This document shows positions 1-9,071 of a stretch of DNA of 64,000 nucleotides, piece after piece. The DNA is taken from the NCBI RefSeq assembly GCF_003002825.1, contig NZ_PVTE01000001.1:372001-436000 (forward strand), read 5' to 3'. The notes below the pieces were generated by a model. That model worked only from the letters and a program-made list of their open reading frames with translations. It did not search any database and was not told the origin of the DNA. Positions within the stretch are counted from its first letter, which is position 1, and each line of letters opens with the position of its first letter. Source of the DNA: Spirosoma oryzae (GTDB lineage: Bacteria; Bacteroidota; Bacteroidia; Cytophagales; Spirosomataceae). The position numbers were made by a program, and so were the translations under genes.

Positions 1-451
1 GGTAGTGCATCAGTCGCCAGTCGCCAATAAAGACCCACCGGTTACTTGGTGTCCAGACTGTTGACGTGATGGTTAACAGCGATTGCTGATTTTGCGTGTA
101 TGTCGCGCTGCTAATGATTGACGATAGGTTGGCACCGGGTCGCCGAAAGGTTACGTTTCCTAAGACCTGACCCAATACCCCCGTTGGGAGTGAATAGCCG
201 ACCTGCGGAATGACCCAAACAAAATGACCACCCGAGGCTAATTTATCGGCTTCGTGCGGACGCAGCCGTAGCCGGCAGCTCGTCCGGAGAAAATCAACGA
301 TGTCAGCAGCAGCTACCGTGTCTGCATGGGCTGTCGTCGTATCGGCGAAGTCACCAGGGAGCGGTGGTATCGACTGGGCAGCAAGCGGAGCGGATAAGTA
401 GCGCCATCCGATCAGCAGCAGCCAGGAAAAAGAGCGACGCAGGCGGTTCAT
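1..451 (-). CDS. D15/BamA-TamA-like outer-membrane protein, N-terminal fragment (cut by window edge)
   Basis: Reading the minus strand from an ATG at 451 gives 150 residues with no stop before base 1, so the gene continues off the left edge. It opens with a Sec-type signal: MNRLRRSF, then a Leu-rich core ending near LAAQS (residue ~28). The part from residue ~75 on (VWVIPQVGYSLPTG, FRRPGANLSS, WTPSNRWVFIGDWRLMHY) resembles the first barrel strands of Bacteroidota surface-antigen (D15) outer-membrane proteins. Such proteins are 16-stranded barrels of the Omp85 superfamily, either insertases or relatives of unknown substrate. There are no POTRA domains in the visible part, which favours a short POTRA-less relative. 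It lies downstream of the operon at 627-6736 but behind a terminator, so it is probably a separate transcript. Family assignment is by motif memory only. Confidence 0.6.
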   Translation of the reverse strand, partial: MNRLRRSFSWLLLIGWRYLSAPLAAQSIPPLPGDFADTTTAHADTVAAADIVDFLRTSCRLRLRPHEADKLASGGHFVWVIPQVGYSLPTGVLGQVLGNVTFRRPGANLSSIISSATYTQNQQSLLTITSTVWTPSNRWVFIGDWRLMHY

Positions 452-578
452 CAGACCGGATTACAAACAAGACAGTTGTGCCCAAAAATCGGAATATGCC
501 GCAAAACGGGGGCCAATCGACGATTAATAAGCTGTTAAAATCAAGAAATCGTGCTGAGTACGCTTCTACACCGCAAAA

Positions 579-607
579 AAAAACGCCGACGTATCGCCGG
601 CGTTTTT
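579..607 (-). terminator. Intrinsic terminator of the HU-SPOR gene
   Basis: Ten-base arms 579-588 and 598-607 (aaaaacgccg / cggcgttttt) enclose a 9-base loop just past the stop at 627. On the minus strand the hairpin is followed by a run of T, the form of a rho-independent terminator. Confidence 0.8.
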
Positions 608-626
608 CACGGTAGACAAGTATTGA

Positions 627-1775
627 TTAGTGCGTAAAAATCCAGGGAGATGTGCGCGCCAGCCGGCTGACCATATCGATGTTGTCCAGTGCTTCCTGCC
701 GGTCATCGAAGCCGGCTGCCGCTACTTTATAGAGTTGCTTGCGCGTATAAGGCGGAATAACGTATGCTTCCGTATAGCCTGCTTTTACCAGCCGGCGCCG
801 AAGCCGAAGGGCGTTCCGCTTGCTGGCAAAGCTACCGGCAATGATCGTAAACGAGTCGTCGTCATCAGCTGAACGAATGATTCGTTTAGGAGCGAGTTTC
901 GGCGCGGCAACAATAGCGGTCGGCGTAACTACTTCGCTCGCAGCCGGTTTGACGGTCGACGTTGTTGCCACCGCTGGCCTGGTAGCACTCACTGGTGCAG
1001 GAGCCGCAACAGGAACTGGCGCAACTACTGGTTCGGCGGGTGTCGTCTCAGCAGCTGTGGCTACGTATACGGGTGTTGGTGCTGCTACGCTCGTGACCGT
1101 CGTTGTGGCTGGAAAGCGGAACAGGCTGGCCGGATCGAGACCACTGCGTAGGGGTGCGCCCGGCTCAATAACCGTAAAGTAGCTGACGGCTCCTAACGAA
1201 CCGATCAGAAGAAGCGAAGCCGCAATGCGCCAGTACGGCGTCGATCGGCGCAGGGGCGTCAGGACGGCATCGGCCTCGTCGCGTACCCGAACCGGGCCAA
1301 GTGCCGTAACAGGCATCGGTACGGCTTCCAGTACCCGCTCCTGAACCGGTTGCCGATTGATTAGTTGTACGGGTAGTTCACCCAGGCCGTAGGCTTCGCC
1401 GAAAAAGTTGTGGCGCAGGCTGGGTTCAAACTGAAGCCGACCTTCTTCGTTGGTCGTAAAACTGCCGATACCGTCGAGGTCGAAGCGATCGCTGCTGCCG
1501 ATGGTCTGGTGCAGTGCCTGGACGAACTGGCTAATCAGGCGCTGGGCACCTTCGCGACTGACCGGTTCGTGCAGCATGATGTAGTTCGCCAGAATCCCGT
1601 CGTCGAGTCGCAACGCTTCGTTGAAGGCGACACGCTTGCGGGGGGGCAAAAACAAACCGGTCGATTCTGAAAACGAGGCAGGCTGGTAGTGCGTCAGAAA
1701 CGCACCCAACTCGGGTACGACGACGCAATCGTACTGGTACAGCAGTTTTTTCAGGTAATCGGTAACGGTTGCCAT
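627..1775 (-). CDS. Membrane protein with CCDC81-type HU domains and C-terminal SPOR domain
   Basis: 382 residues in three parts. Residues 1-~140 match the prokaryotic CCDC81-like HU module of Bacteroidota (ending at LRHNFFGEAYGLGELP). A single membrane segment lies at ~182-203. A long Ala/Pro/Thr/Val linker leads to a C-terminal SPOR domain (~307-382, starting DDSFTIIAGSFASKRNALR). SPOR domains bind peptidoglycan stripped of stem peptides at division sites. The topology puts the HU-like part in the cytoplasm and SPOR in the periplasm. The HU-like part may bind a protein or DNA, which cannot be told from sequence. It is 18 bases from the barrel gene upstream and is last in a three-gene minus-strand operon with the giant TPR protein. 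Confidence 0.85.
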   Translation of the reverse strand: MATVTDYLKKLLYQYDCVVVPELGAFLTHYQPASFSESTGLFLPPRKRVAFNEALRLDDGILANYIMLHEPVSREGAQRLISQFVQALHQTIGSSDRFDLDGIGSFTTNEEGRLQFEPSLRHNFFGEAYGLGELPVQLINRQPVQERVLEAVPMPVTALGPVRVRDEADAVLTPLRRSTPYWRIAASLLLIGSLGAVSYFTVIEPGAPLRSGLDPASLFRFPATTTVTSVAAPTPVYVATAAETTPAEPVVAPVPVAAPAPVSATRPAVATTSTVKPAASEVVTPTAIVAAPKLAPKRIIRSADDDDSFTIIAGSFASKRNALRLRRRLVKAGYTEAYVIPPYTRKQLYKVAAAGFDDRQEALDNIDMVSRLARTSPWIFTH

Positions 1776-1793
1776 GTCGAGTAAAGCGGTCGA

Positions 1794-3467
1794 TTAAAAC
1801 GAATAACTGATTCCGCCGAGAAAGTTAAGTCCCATCGACTGATAATACAAATAGCGCTGGTAGTTCTGCCCGATAATATTATTGATCGAGACAAAGGCCG
1901 AAATCTGTTCGCCCAGAAAATAGTCGATTTTCAGGTTCGCGTCGTAAATCGGTTTCAGCGTGAACGTTTGACCCGACGTAAAGTTTTTGTTCTGAATACC
2001 TTCGTAATAGTACAGGTCCGCCGTGACGAACAGCTTTTTGTTCAGCGTGTACGAGTTGGTCCAGGTGGCGGCTATGCGCGGGCGTCCCCAGGCCGCTTCG
2101 AGCCGGTCGAGCCCGTAGCTGAAAAATTCGCCTTTCAACGACGAGCGGAACCGGTCTTTCAGATTATACCCCAGCTGGGCCGAGATCGTCAGTACGCGCG
2201 AAACGCCACCATCGTAGAGCACAAAGAATTTCGAGCTGTCGGGCAGGCTGTTGTTGAAGGTGGCGAAGTTACGGTAGCGGGCAAACGACACTTTTCCTTC
2301 GTAACCGAAACCACCACCCAGATCACCCTTCGAGCCACCGTAAATGTCGAGCGACTTAACGGTGTTTGCCAGCAGTACCTGCGGAGCCAGCCACTTGTTC
2401 TCGGAGAGAAGCGTACGCAGCGTGTTCCGGTTGATGTCGCCATCGACACCGGCGAAGAAGTGAATCGTGCTAACTGGTACGAGGTCGATGTTGAGGACCG
2501 GGAAGGCGCGGGTGTCGTTGATGCCCAGCCGCTTGTCGGTTTGGTTGGCAACGTTGACGCCAGCCGTTACGGTCAACAGGGGGGACGTGTATTTAAACGT
2601 TGGCTTGATGCGGAACAGGTTCCGGTTGTCGACAATGGAGCCATCGCTGCGCTGCGTCAGATACGCATCGGCCGAGAGCAGGGCGACGATGTTGTCGCTG
2701 ATACCGAGCGAGCTGTTAACGTTCGTTCCCCAGTCGAACTCCGATGCGTTGAAGCGATCGCGCAGGTTCGTGATACCGGTGCGTAGCGAGTAGTCGATCG
2801 CGTTTTCCGATTTCGCATTCTCGATACCCAGCCGCAGACTGACCGTGTTCAACTGCTGCTTGATCAGGTCGGGATTGAAGGTCGACTGAGCCACATATTC
2901 GCGGCTGTATCCGTAGAAGTTGTAAGCGTTGCGGTCGTAGCCCAGATCGGCCTGTAGCTTAAAGGCGTCGGTGAGGTACTTGCCCGTCAGCTTGACCCTG
3001 GTGTCAGCCTGCGCGGAATTTTTACCGTCGACCGGACCAATGCCGGACGACAGGTGCCGTACCGATCCTTCGAGGGCCAGGTTGGACAGGGTGTTCAGCC
3101 CGAAATAGCCTTCGCCCAGGAACGAACTGTAATTGCCCGCCCCAAGCCGGACATAGTTGCCGAAGGCGGGCGTGTTGTCGGCCTGTCCGGTGGTGGGGGC
3201 CAGCACGTTGGGCGTAATCTTCGGATCGCCGACGGTGAGTTTCCGGTCGTCGAACTCGAACGTCATTTTCCGCTGCTCGGGTGTCGGCCGGACCGACTGG
3301 ATTTTATCGAACAGACGATTCGCCGGTGGAAGCTCGATCTTCCGGCTTTTCTCGACGGTGATTTCCTGATTGTCGACTTCTCCTTCTTTCGCTGGCTGGC
3401 GCTGCTGAGCCAGGGCGGGCAGCGACAAACACGAGGAGAGGAGGAGTATGGAGGGAATGCGATGCAT
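1794..3467 (-). CDS. Outer-membrane beta-barrel protein (TonB-receptor-like barrel without a plug)
   Basis: 557 residues. Residues 1-20 (MHRIPSILLLSSCLSLPALA) are a signal peptide cut before QQR. After a charged ~90-residue leader the protein consists of alternating amphipathic strands and ends in an aromatic residue (GGISYSF), as expected of a Bam-inserted barrel. A C-terminal stretch (YLYYQSMGLNFLGGISYSF) resembles the last strands of TonB-dependent receptors, but no N-terminal plug is evident. It is second of three co-directional genes, between the TPR protein and the HU-SPOR protein, so a cell-envelope complex is plausible. Substrate unknown; it could be a porin or a structural barrel. 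Confidence 0.8.
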   Translation of the reverse strand: MHRIPSILLLSSCLSLPALAQQRQPAKEGEVDNQEITVEKSRKIELPPANRLFDKIQSVRPTPEQRKMTFEFDDRKLTVGDPKITPNVLAPTTGQADNTPAFGNYVRLGAGNYSSFLGEGYFGLNTLSNLALEGSVRHLSSGIGPVDGKNSAQADTRVKLTGKYLTDAFKLQADLGYDRNAYNFYGYSREYVAQSTFNPDLIKQQLNTVSLRLGIENAKSENAIDYSLRTGITNLRDRFNASEFDWGTNVNSSLGISDNIVALLSADAYLTQRSDGSIVDNRNLFRIKPTFKYTSPLLTVTAGVNVANQTDKRLGINDTRAFPVLNIDLVPVSTIHFFAGVDGDINRNTLRTLLSENKWLAPQVLLANTVKSLDIYGGSKGDLGGGFGYEGKVSFARYRNFATFNNSLPDSSKFFVLYDGGVSRVLTISAQLGYNLKDRFRSSLKGEFFSYGLDRLEAAWGRPRIAATWTNSYTLNKKLFVTADLYYYEGIQNKNFTSGQTFTLKPIYDANLKIDYFLGEQISAFVSINNIIGQNYQRYLYYQSMGLNFLGGISYSF

Positions 3468-3473
3468 AGCGTG

Positions 3474-3562
3474 TAGGTTTCGGTTTTTGGTCTACGGTTT
3501 ACAGGTACCGATAGTGGAGTGATTCAACCACCGTGCACTGTAAACCGTAGACCGAAAACCTA
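3474..3562. repeat. Periodic-arm inverted repeat (7-base units) between barrel and TPR genes
   Basis: Left arm 3474-3504 and right arm 3538-3562 pair over about 18 bases nearly perfectly, and further with a 6-base gap. Both arms read as heptads (cggttta / ccgtaaa type). The element fills the 92-base spacer between the stop of the TPR gene and the start of the barrel gene. It shares the heptad with the elements at 11583, 41238, 43322 and 60052. Confidence 0.85.
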
Positions 3563-6500
3563 TTTAGTTTCCAGCCCGGCCAGTTTCTGTTTGGCTTCGG
3601 CGACAATGGTTTGATCGCCTGAGTTTTCGATGATTGAATTCAGGACGGCTTTGGCCTGCGCCAGTTCATCCTGCGCGACGTTGTTGTCGGCGACGAGGAT
3701 AAACGCTTTGCCCTTCCAGTATTCAAATTCGGCGAATTGCTCGTTGAACTTCAGCAGTGTCGCGACCGACTCTTTGTACTTTTTCTGCCGGTACAGCATA
3801 TCGCCTAGGTAGTACTGCGCTTCGGCACCGTTGACATCACTGCCCAAGGCAATCGTTTTGTCGAACTCGGTTTTGGCCGTGGCGTAGTCGTTTTTGGCGA
3901 AGGCTACCTTGCCGAGCATCAGCTGCGCCCGGTTCTGCGCCCCCGCGACCACATTCCCTCCCGACACCAGGTCGCGGGCAACGACAGCCGCCGAGTCAGG
4001 CTTGCCACCGGCGAAGTACGTATCCATCAGCCCCAGTTGCGCCGTCACCTGATCGGGGCGGCTGTTAGCCTGCGTCATCACCAGGCGATAGGCCCGTACG
4101 GCGCGCGGGTAGTTTTTCTGCTTCGATTCCAGATCGGCCACGCGTGTGGCGGCCCGGACAAAGAAATCAGACTGCCGGTCGGCCAGTACCGGTTCGTAGG
4201 CTTTCAGGGCCGCTGCCGGGTCGTTGGTCTGCCGGTAGGCTTCGCCGAGGTAATAGCGGGCTTCGCTCAGGTTCGGACTGGCCGGATATTCCTGAATGAA
4301 TGACGTCAACGATTGAATTGCCTGTGCGTATTTCTGACTGAAATAAATATTCTTGGCGTTGTCGAACTGAACCCGCTCGACGTCCGAGCTACCCGGATTG
4401 CTTTTCTTGAACTGACCCAGCACCTGCGAGAATTCTTCGGGGCGACCTGCGTCGTTCAGCGTGTTCTGAATACCGAGCAGGGCACTTTGCGCCTGCTCTG
4501 AATTGCCGTAGTTACTCAGAATCCGGCGGTAGTCGGCGATGGCGGGGTCGTACTGTTCGATGTTTCCGTACGCGATGGCCCGTTTGAGCAGTGCGGCCGG
4601 CATCAGCGTACTGTTGGGCTTTTCCTGAATCAGGCGCGTGAACCCACGAATCGCAGCCTGATAGGCCCCCTTCTCAAAATCGACATTGGCCGTCTGGAAG
4701 AGCGACTCGTCGACAAAGCGGGAGTTTGGGTACTGCCGCTGGACCTGCTCGAACTGTGCTTTTGCTTCGGCGTCACGGCCGACATAACTCAGGATAACAG
4801 CTTTCTGGTACGACGCGTAATCTTTATCAGGCGCATTGCGGGCAATGGCCTGATCGTAGGCGCGGAGGGCGGCATCATACTGCTTGGTCGCGAAATAGGC
4901 ATCGGCCAGGCGGATGGTCGCGTCGGCAACCTGCGCGGCTTCCCCGCCCCGGCTGACGAAATCCCGGAAGTAGGGGATAGCCCGGCTGTAATTTTTCTGG
5001 TTGTAATACGCATACCCCAAGGCGTACAGGCTGCGCGTTGCCAGCTCTTCATCGCCACCCTTGCTAACGCTGGCGTAGAGCGGAATCGCCTGCTCGTACT
5101 GCTTCTGGGCCGAATACGATTCCGCTTTCCAGAACTGCGCCCCCTGTTGCAGCTTCGCGTCGGCCGGGTAGCGGAGCGACTTGTCGAAATTGGCAATGGC
5201 GGTCGGGTAACGCTCGGCGTTGAAATCGCTGACGGCCTGGTTGTAGGTGAGCCGTTGGTAAGTAGCGTTGATTTTGGCCGTCCGGCGTTTCAACCCTTCG
5301 ATATAGGCGATGGCTGCCGGGTAGTTGTTCGACGCGAAATAGGCTTCGCCGACCAGCTCGTTGGCTTCGCTTTCGAACTTGCTGTCGGGGTACTGTTTCA
5401 GAAAACCGGTCAGCTCTTTCACCGCATCGGCCCCGTTGTTCTGATCGAGCTGGAGTTTTGCGTGGTTAAACCGCGCTTCCTCCTGAATCGACGGGTTGAA
5501 CGTCAACCGGCCGGCCTGATCGAAGGCGTTCAGGGCGTAGGTCGGGTTCTGGGTTTGCAGGTAGCTGATGCCCAGCGTGTAGGCGGCATACTGCGCTGTC
5601 GTGTCGCGGCCACCGGCCACCGTTTTCAACTGCGTGATGGCGTCGGGGTACGCACCCGTGCGGAACAGCGACTGGCCATACCGGAACCGAACGGCTCCGG
5701 GTGCTTTGGCTCCGGCGGCATTGATGTACTGTTTGTAGTACGGAATCGCCTTGGCAAACTGATTCTGCTGGTAGTAGACTTCCGCCGTAAACAGCGCCAC
5801 TTCGCTCAGGGCCGATCCGGTGTTGCGCCGTAGCAGTGGTTCGGTATACGCCAGCAACTCGTCGAAGCGCCGTTGCCGGTAGTAAGCCTGCGCGATCCAG
5901 TTCGGAACCTGATTCTGGTAGGTCGGATTCGATTCGATACGCCGGAAATCGGCGACCGCTTCGTTGTAGTTCCGGTTGCGGAAGTTGATTACCCCGGCAT
6001 AGTAGGAAGCCGATGCAGCATCCGGTGAAGCCGGGTCGGTCTTGACCTGATTGAAGAGGGGCAGGGCCTTTTGCAGATCCTGCGTATTGTAGTAAGCAAC
6101 GGCTAACTGGTACGAATACGCCAGCTGACGGGCACCCCCGCCCTGCGCGACAGCCTTCTCCAGAAAGTTGATCGCTTTCGGATAATCCTGCCGCGTATAA
6201 TAATAGGAACCCAGATCGCCGTAGAGTTGCCCCGCTTTCGGGTGCTCGCTATGATTCTTGACGAAGCGGTCGACCAGTACTTCGGCTCCCGGCTCGTCGA
6301 TATACAGACTGGTCAGCGCGATGTAGTACTCGGCTTCGACGGCATTCTGGTCGGCCGTGTTGAAGGTCGTCTGGGCACCGTTGCCACGGCGGGGGTCGAG
6401 GTATTGCCGGAATTCGTAGCGGGCGGCCGCGTAGTTGGCCCGTTCGAAGAGTTCAAGGCCGTTACGGTAGTGGTAGTCGGGTTCGGCGTAGCTGAGCGTA

Positions 6501-6736
6501 CGCTGGGCCGTGGCCGGCAGCAGGCTGGCCAATCCCAGGGTCAGCGACAGGAGCCATCGATTGGCGGAGGAGCCGACTGGCCGTGGTTGGTTTGGTTGGG
6601 TGAGACTCAAACTGGCAAGCCCCACGTTGGTAGGGTCCGGTTTGGAGGAACCCGGTCCGGCGAGACCCGGTTTGGATGAACCCAGTCCATCGGGCCCTGG
6701 TCCATCGGAATCCGGTTGGGGAAAAGGAATGGGCAT
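3560..6736 (-). CDS. Giant secreted TPR protein
   Basis: About 1058 residues from the ATG at 6736; an upstream ATG at 6796 adds 20. More than twenty tetratricopeptide units follow from about residue 85 (signatures such as YYNTQDLQKALPLF, YYQQNQFAKAIPYY, YALGYAYYNQKNYSRAIPYF). The hydrophobic signal (NRWLLSLTLGLASLLPATAQ) lies ~60 residues after the ATG, behind a Gly/Pro/Ser pentapeptide-repeat leader. In-frame GTG and TTG codons lie between, so the true start may be nearer the signal. TPR proteins of this size commonly scaffold periplasmic or outer-membrane complexes in Bacteroidota. First gene of the minus-strand operon ending at 627 and divergent from the M61 peptidase gene. Confidence 0.85.
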   Translation of the reverse strand: MPIPFPQPDSDGPGPDGLGSSKPGLAGPGSSKPDPTNVGLASLSLTQPNQPRPVGSSANRWLLSLTLGLASLLPATAQRTLSYAEPDYHYRNGLELFERANYAAARYEFRQYLDPRRGNGAQTTFNTADQNAVEAEYYIALTSLYIDEPGAEVLVDRFVKNHSEHPKAGQLYGDLGSYYYTRQDYPKAINFLEKAVAQGGGARQLAYSYQLAVAYYNTQDLQKALPLFNQVKTDPASPDAASASYYAGVINFRNRNYNEAVADFRRIESNPTYQNQVPNWIAQAYYRQRRFDELLAYTEPLLRRNTGSALSEVALFTAEVYYQQNQFAKAIPYYKQYINAAGAKAPGAVRFRYGQSLFRTGAYPDAITQLKTVAGGRDTTAQYAAYTLGISYLQTQNPTYALNAFDQAGRLTFNPSIQEEARFNHAKLQLDQNNGADAVKELTGFLKQYPDSKFESEANELVGEAYFASNNYPAAIAYIEGLKRRTAKINATYQRLTYNQAVSDFNAERYPTAIANFDKSLRYPADAKLQQGAQFWKAESYSAQKQYEQAIPLYASVSKGGDEELATRSLYALGYAYYNQKNYSRAIPYFRDFVSRGGEAAQVADATIRLADAYFATKQYDAALRAYDQAIARNAPDKDYASYQKAVILSYVGRDAEAKAQFEQVQRQYPNSRFVDESLFQTANVDFEKGAYQAAIRGFTRLIQEKPNSTLMPAALLKRAIAYGNIEQYDPAIADYRRILSNYGNSEQAQSALLGIQNTLNDAGRPEEFSQVLGQFKKSNPGSSDVERVQFDNAKNIYFSQKYAQAIQSLTSFIQEYPASPNLSEARYYLGEAYRQTNDPAAALKAYEPVLADRQSDFFVRAATRVADLESKQKNYPRAVRAYRLVMTQANSRPDQVTAQLGLMDTYFAGGKPDSAAVVARDLVSGGNVVAGAQNRAQLMLGKVAFAKNDYATAKTEFDKTIALGSDVNGAEAQYYLGDMLYRQKKYKESVATLLKFNEQFAEFEYWKGKAFILVADNNVAQDELAQAKAVLNSIIENSGDQTIVAEAKQKLAGLETK
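6615..6735 (-). repeat. 15-base coding repeats in the leader of the TPR gene
   Basis: Five to six degenerate 15-base units encode pentapeptides (SDGPG, PDGLG, SSKPG, LAGPG, SSKPD, PTNVG) ahead of the signal peptide. If translated, they give an unusual low-complexity leader; if translation begins later they are a 5' untranslated repeat. Confidence 0.7.
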
Positions 6737-6843
6737 AAACGAAAACAGCGGTTGTGAAAGCCTGCGAAGCGTTGTAGCTTCGTTGGCGTTTGGCAAAAGT
6801 CACGTTAAATCTGGACAAAAAACGAAGGTATTCCCGTTTCCGT

Positions 6844-8700
6844 ATGAAAAAAAACACCCGGTTTCTTTATTTACTTACCGTTTGGACACTTTTTCTTTTC
6901 CCTCCTTTCTTCATCGACAGTCGCGCCGACGATGGCCAAAATCCGTCGGCCCTAACCCCCACAATCACCTACCGGCTGCGCATGCCGGAACCCCAGACCC
7001 ACTATTTTGAGGTCGACATGACGCTGACCAATGCCGCCACGGCCACGGGGGCACGCAAGAATGGGTACTATGACATCCGGATGCCGGTATGGACGCCCGG
7101 TTCGTATTTGATCCGCGAATACGCCAAGAACGTCGAGGGGTTCACGGCTATGACGGGTAATCAGCCGGTGCGGAGCGAGAAGATTCGTAAGAACGCCTGG
7201 CGCGTTTACACCGGTGCCGATAACCTGACGATTCATTACCGGGTGTACGCCAACGAACTCACCGTGCGGACCAGTTTTGTGGACATCGACCACGGCTATG
7301 TCACGCCGGCCAGTATGTTCATGTACCATGACGCGCTGAAAGCGCAGCCGTTACGCGTGGCCGTGGAACCGTACAAGACCTGGAAAACGGTGACGACGGC
7401 GCTGAAACCCGTGGCTGGTCAGGCGAATACCTTCGATGCACCCAACTTCGATCTGCTGGTCGATTCGCCCATTGAAATCGGGAATCAGGGACTGTTTTCG
7501 TTTACAGCCGCCAACGTACCGCATACCGTAGCGATGTACGGGCTGGCTGATTACGACGAAAAGCGACTGGCGGCCGATTACACCCGCGTGTGCGAAGCGG
7601 CTGCTTCGGTCGTCGGTGAGCATCCCTGCGATCAGTATACCTTTATCGTTCACCACATCCCACCGGGTGGGGGCGGGCTGGAGCACCTGAACTCGACGAC
7701 GCTCGAAGTGACCCGCACGGCCTACGACACGGAAGCCAGCTACAAGCGTTTCCTGAGTCTGGTCGCGCACGAGTATTTTCACCTCTGGAACGTGAAACGT
7801 ATCCGGCCGATCGCATTGGGGCCGTTCGACTACGAGAACGAAAACTACACGCACCTGCTCTGGCTATCGGAAGGCTGCACCTCGTTCTACCAGGAATACA
7901 TCCTGCGCCGGGCCGGCTTCTATACGCCCGATGCGTACCTGAGTCTGGTTGCCTACCAGATCAATCAGATTGAGAATCAGCCGGGAACCCGGGTACAGTC
8001 GGCTGCGGAGTCGAGCTGGGATGCGTGGATCAAAGGCTACCGGCCCAACGAGAACTCCGACAACAGCACTATTTCCTATTATAGTAAGGGAAGTGTATTG
8101 GGTACCTTACTGAACCTGGCCATTCTATCGGGCAGTAACGGCACTCGGAACATGGACGACCTGATGCGCTACCTGTATCAGGAATACTACAAAAAACAGC
8201 AGCGCGGTTTCACGGACGATGAATTCCGCCGGGCGGCCGAACAAATAGCCGGTCGGTCGCTGGACGCCTTTTTCAGCGTAGGCGTCAATTCCGCTGAGCC
8301 GATCGATTACAATGCGTATTTCAATGCCGTTGGCCTGCAACTGGTGAACGTTGCCGCAAAAAGTGGCGATGGCTTTCTGGGGGCAAGTACCACCGTGACG
8401 AATGGCCGGACAATCGTCCGGGAAGTTCGCCGTGGGTCGGGGGCTTATCAGGATGGTCTGAACGTAGGCGACGAGATCGTAGCCGTCGATCAGGTGCGGG
8501 TGGGCGACGACCTGAACCGGCTGGTGGCCGGACGACCCGTCGGCGATACGCTCAACGTGCTGGTCAACCGGGCCGGGCTGTTGCGTCTGATCAACGTCAC
8601 GCTGGGCGCTAATCCGCTGGTCAGTTACCGCCTGGAGCCGGTCAGCAATCCGACGGATGCGCAGAAAAATCTGTATCGGAAATGGCTTTACATCAAGTAG
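6844..8700 (+). CDS. M61-family metallopeptidase with PDZ domain
   Basis: About 618 residues from ATG 6844, chosen because the hydrophobic signal (MKKNTRFLYLLTVWTLFLF) starts there; an earlier frame start at 6790 would bury it. The zinc motif HEYFH sits at residues 309-313 with a downstream glutamate (LSEGC, E343) as third ligand, the arrangement of M61 glycyl aminopeptidases. An N-terminal all-beta domain precedes it, and a PDZ domain (~490-580: GDGFLGAS, VREVRRGSGAYQDGLNVGD) follows. Expected location is the periplasm. It is divergent from the giant TPR gene with ~107 bases between and is followed by a perfect hairpin. Confidence 0.92.
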   Translation: MKKNTRFLYLLTVWTLFLFPPFFIDSRADDGQNPSALTPTITYRLRMPEPQTHYFEVDMTLTNAATATGARKNGYYDIRMPVWTPGSYLIREYAKNVEGFTAMTGNQPVRSEKIRKNAWRVYTGADNLTIHYRVYANELTVRTSFVDIDHGYVTPASMFMYHDALKAQPLRVAVEPYKTWKTVTTALKPVAGQANTFDAPNFDLLVDSPIEIGNQGLFSFTAANVPHTVAMYGLADYDEKRLAADYTRVCEAAASVVGEHPCDQYTFIVHHIPPGGGGLEHLNSTTLEVTRTAYDTEASYKRFLSLVAHEYFHLWNVKRIRPIALGPFDYENENYTHLLWLSEGCTSFYQEYILRRAGFYTPDAYLSLVAYQINQIENQPGTRVQSAAESSWDAWIKGYRPNENSDNSTISYYSKGSVLGTLLNLAILSGSNGTRNMDDLMRYLYQEYYKKQQRGFTDDEFRRAAEQIAGRSLDAFFSVGVNSAEPIDYNAYFNAVGLQLVNVAAKSGDGFLGASTTVTNGRTIVREVRRGSGAYQDGLNVGDEIVAVDQVRVGDDLNRLVAGRPVGDTLNVLVNRAGLLRLINVTLGANPLVSYRLEPVSNPTDAQKNLYRKWLYIK

Positions 8701-8722
8701 ACAGTCCACACGCGTAGCCGCA

Positions 8723-8771
8723 GGCTAACAAGAAGCGCCATCTCGTTGTGAGATGGCGCTTCTTGTTAGCC
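8723..8771. terminator. Perfect 22-bp hairpin after the M61 gene
   Basis: Arms 8723-8744 and 8750-8771 are perfectly complementary around the 5-base loop gttgt. It starts 22 bases after the M61 stop. No T-run follows, so it may act as an mRNA 3' end stabiliser as much as a terminator. Confidence 0.65.
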
Positions 8772-8801
8772 CATTACCTCATAACGGGGAGACAGTTCCG
8801 A

Positions 8802-8985
8802 TCAATTACTGTACCATACGAAACTAGCATCAACCAGTGGCCGGCCTTCGGCAAAAGAGGAACCGCTGGGTAAAAACAATAACATACTGATTAAGCGGTA
8901 TTTAAGTCGTTTTTTTTACTGAATCTCGCTTTATTTGGTGTAGCTACGTCAATCGGAAACCACGTTCGTACTCAATTACTGTACC
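8802..8985 (+). promoter_or_regulatory. Direct repeat upstream of the ECF sigma gene (candidate operator)
   Basis: tcaattactgtacc occurs at 8802-8815 and again at 8972-8985 and in each case is followed by a similar tail (t..gaa). The spacing is 170 bases start to start. Both copies lie between the M61 hairpin and the sigma gene, and the second is ~50 bases before the TATATTTG box. Confidence 0.5.
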
Positions 8986-9034
8986 GTTTGAACACATGTT
9001 TCGTAACCAGGTAGTTACTTTTTTAGGAAGGCGT

Positions 9035-9042
9035 TATATTTG
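9035..9042 (+). promoter_or_regulatory. Candidate -7 box of the sigma gene
   Basis: TATATTTG matches the Bacteroidota -7 consensus TAnnTTTG and is 30 bases before the ATG at 9072. No clear TTTG -33 element is seen at the right distance. Confidence 0.45.
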
Positions 9043-9071
9043 GAGTATTGCTTAGCCTCCTTACCGTGTGA

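Larger units (their letters stand above)
8701..9071. other. 371-base intergenic region before the sigma factor gene
   Basis: No gene is visible. It holds a perfect hairpin at 8723-8771, two copies of a 14-base motif (8802 and 8972) and a TATATTTG box at 9035. The part after 8800 is AT-rich relative to its surroundings, consistent with a regulated promoter. Confidence 0.8.

Noticed and set aside
364..615. Small plus-strand frame at the left edge
   Set aside because: It overlaps the signal-peptide codons of the D15-like gene and the terminator at 579, and its composition is not protein-like.
1968..2786. Open frame antisense to the outer-membrane barrel gene
   Set aside because: Shadow of the barrel gene; no signal, domain or promoter.
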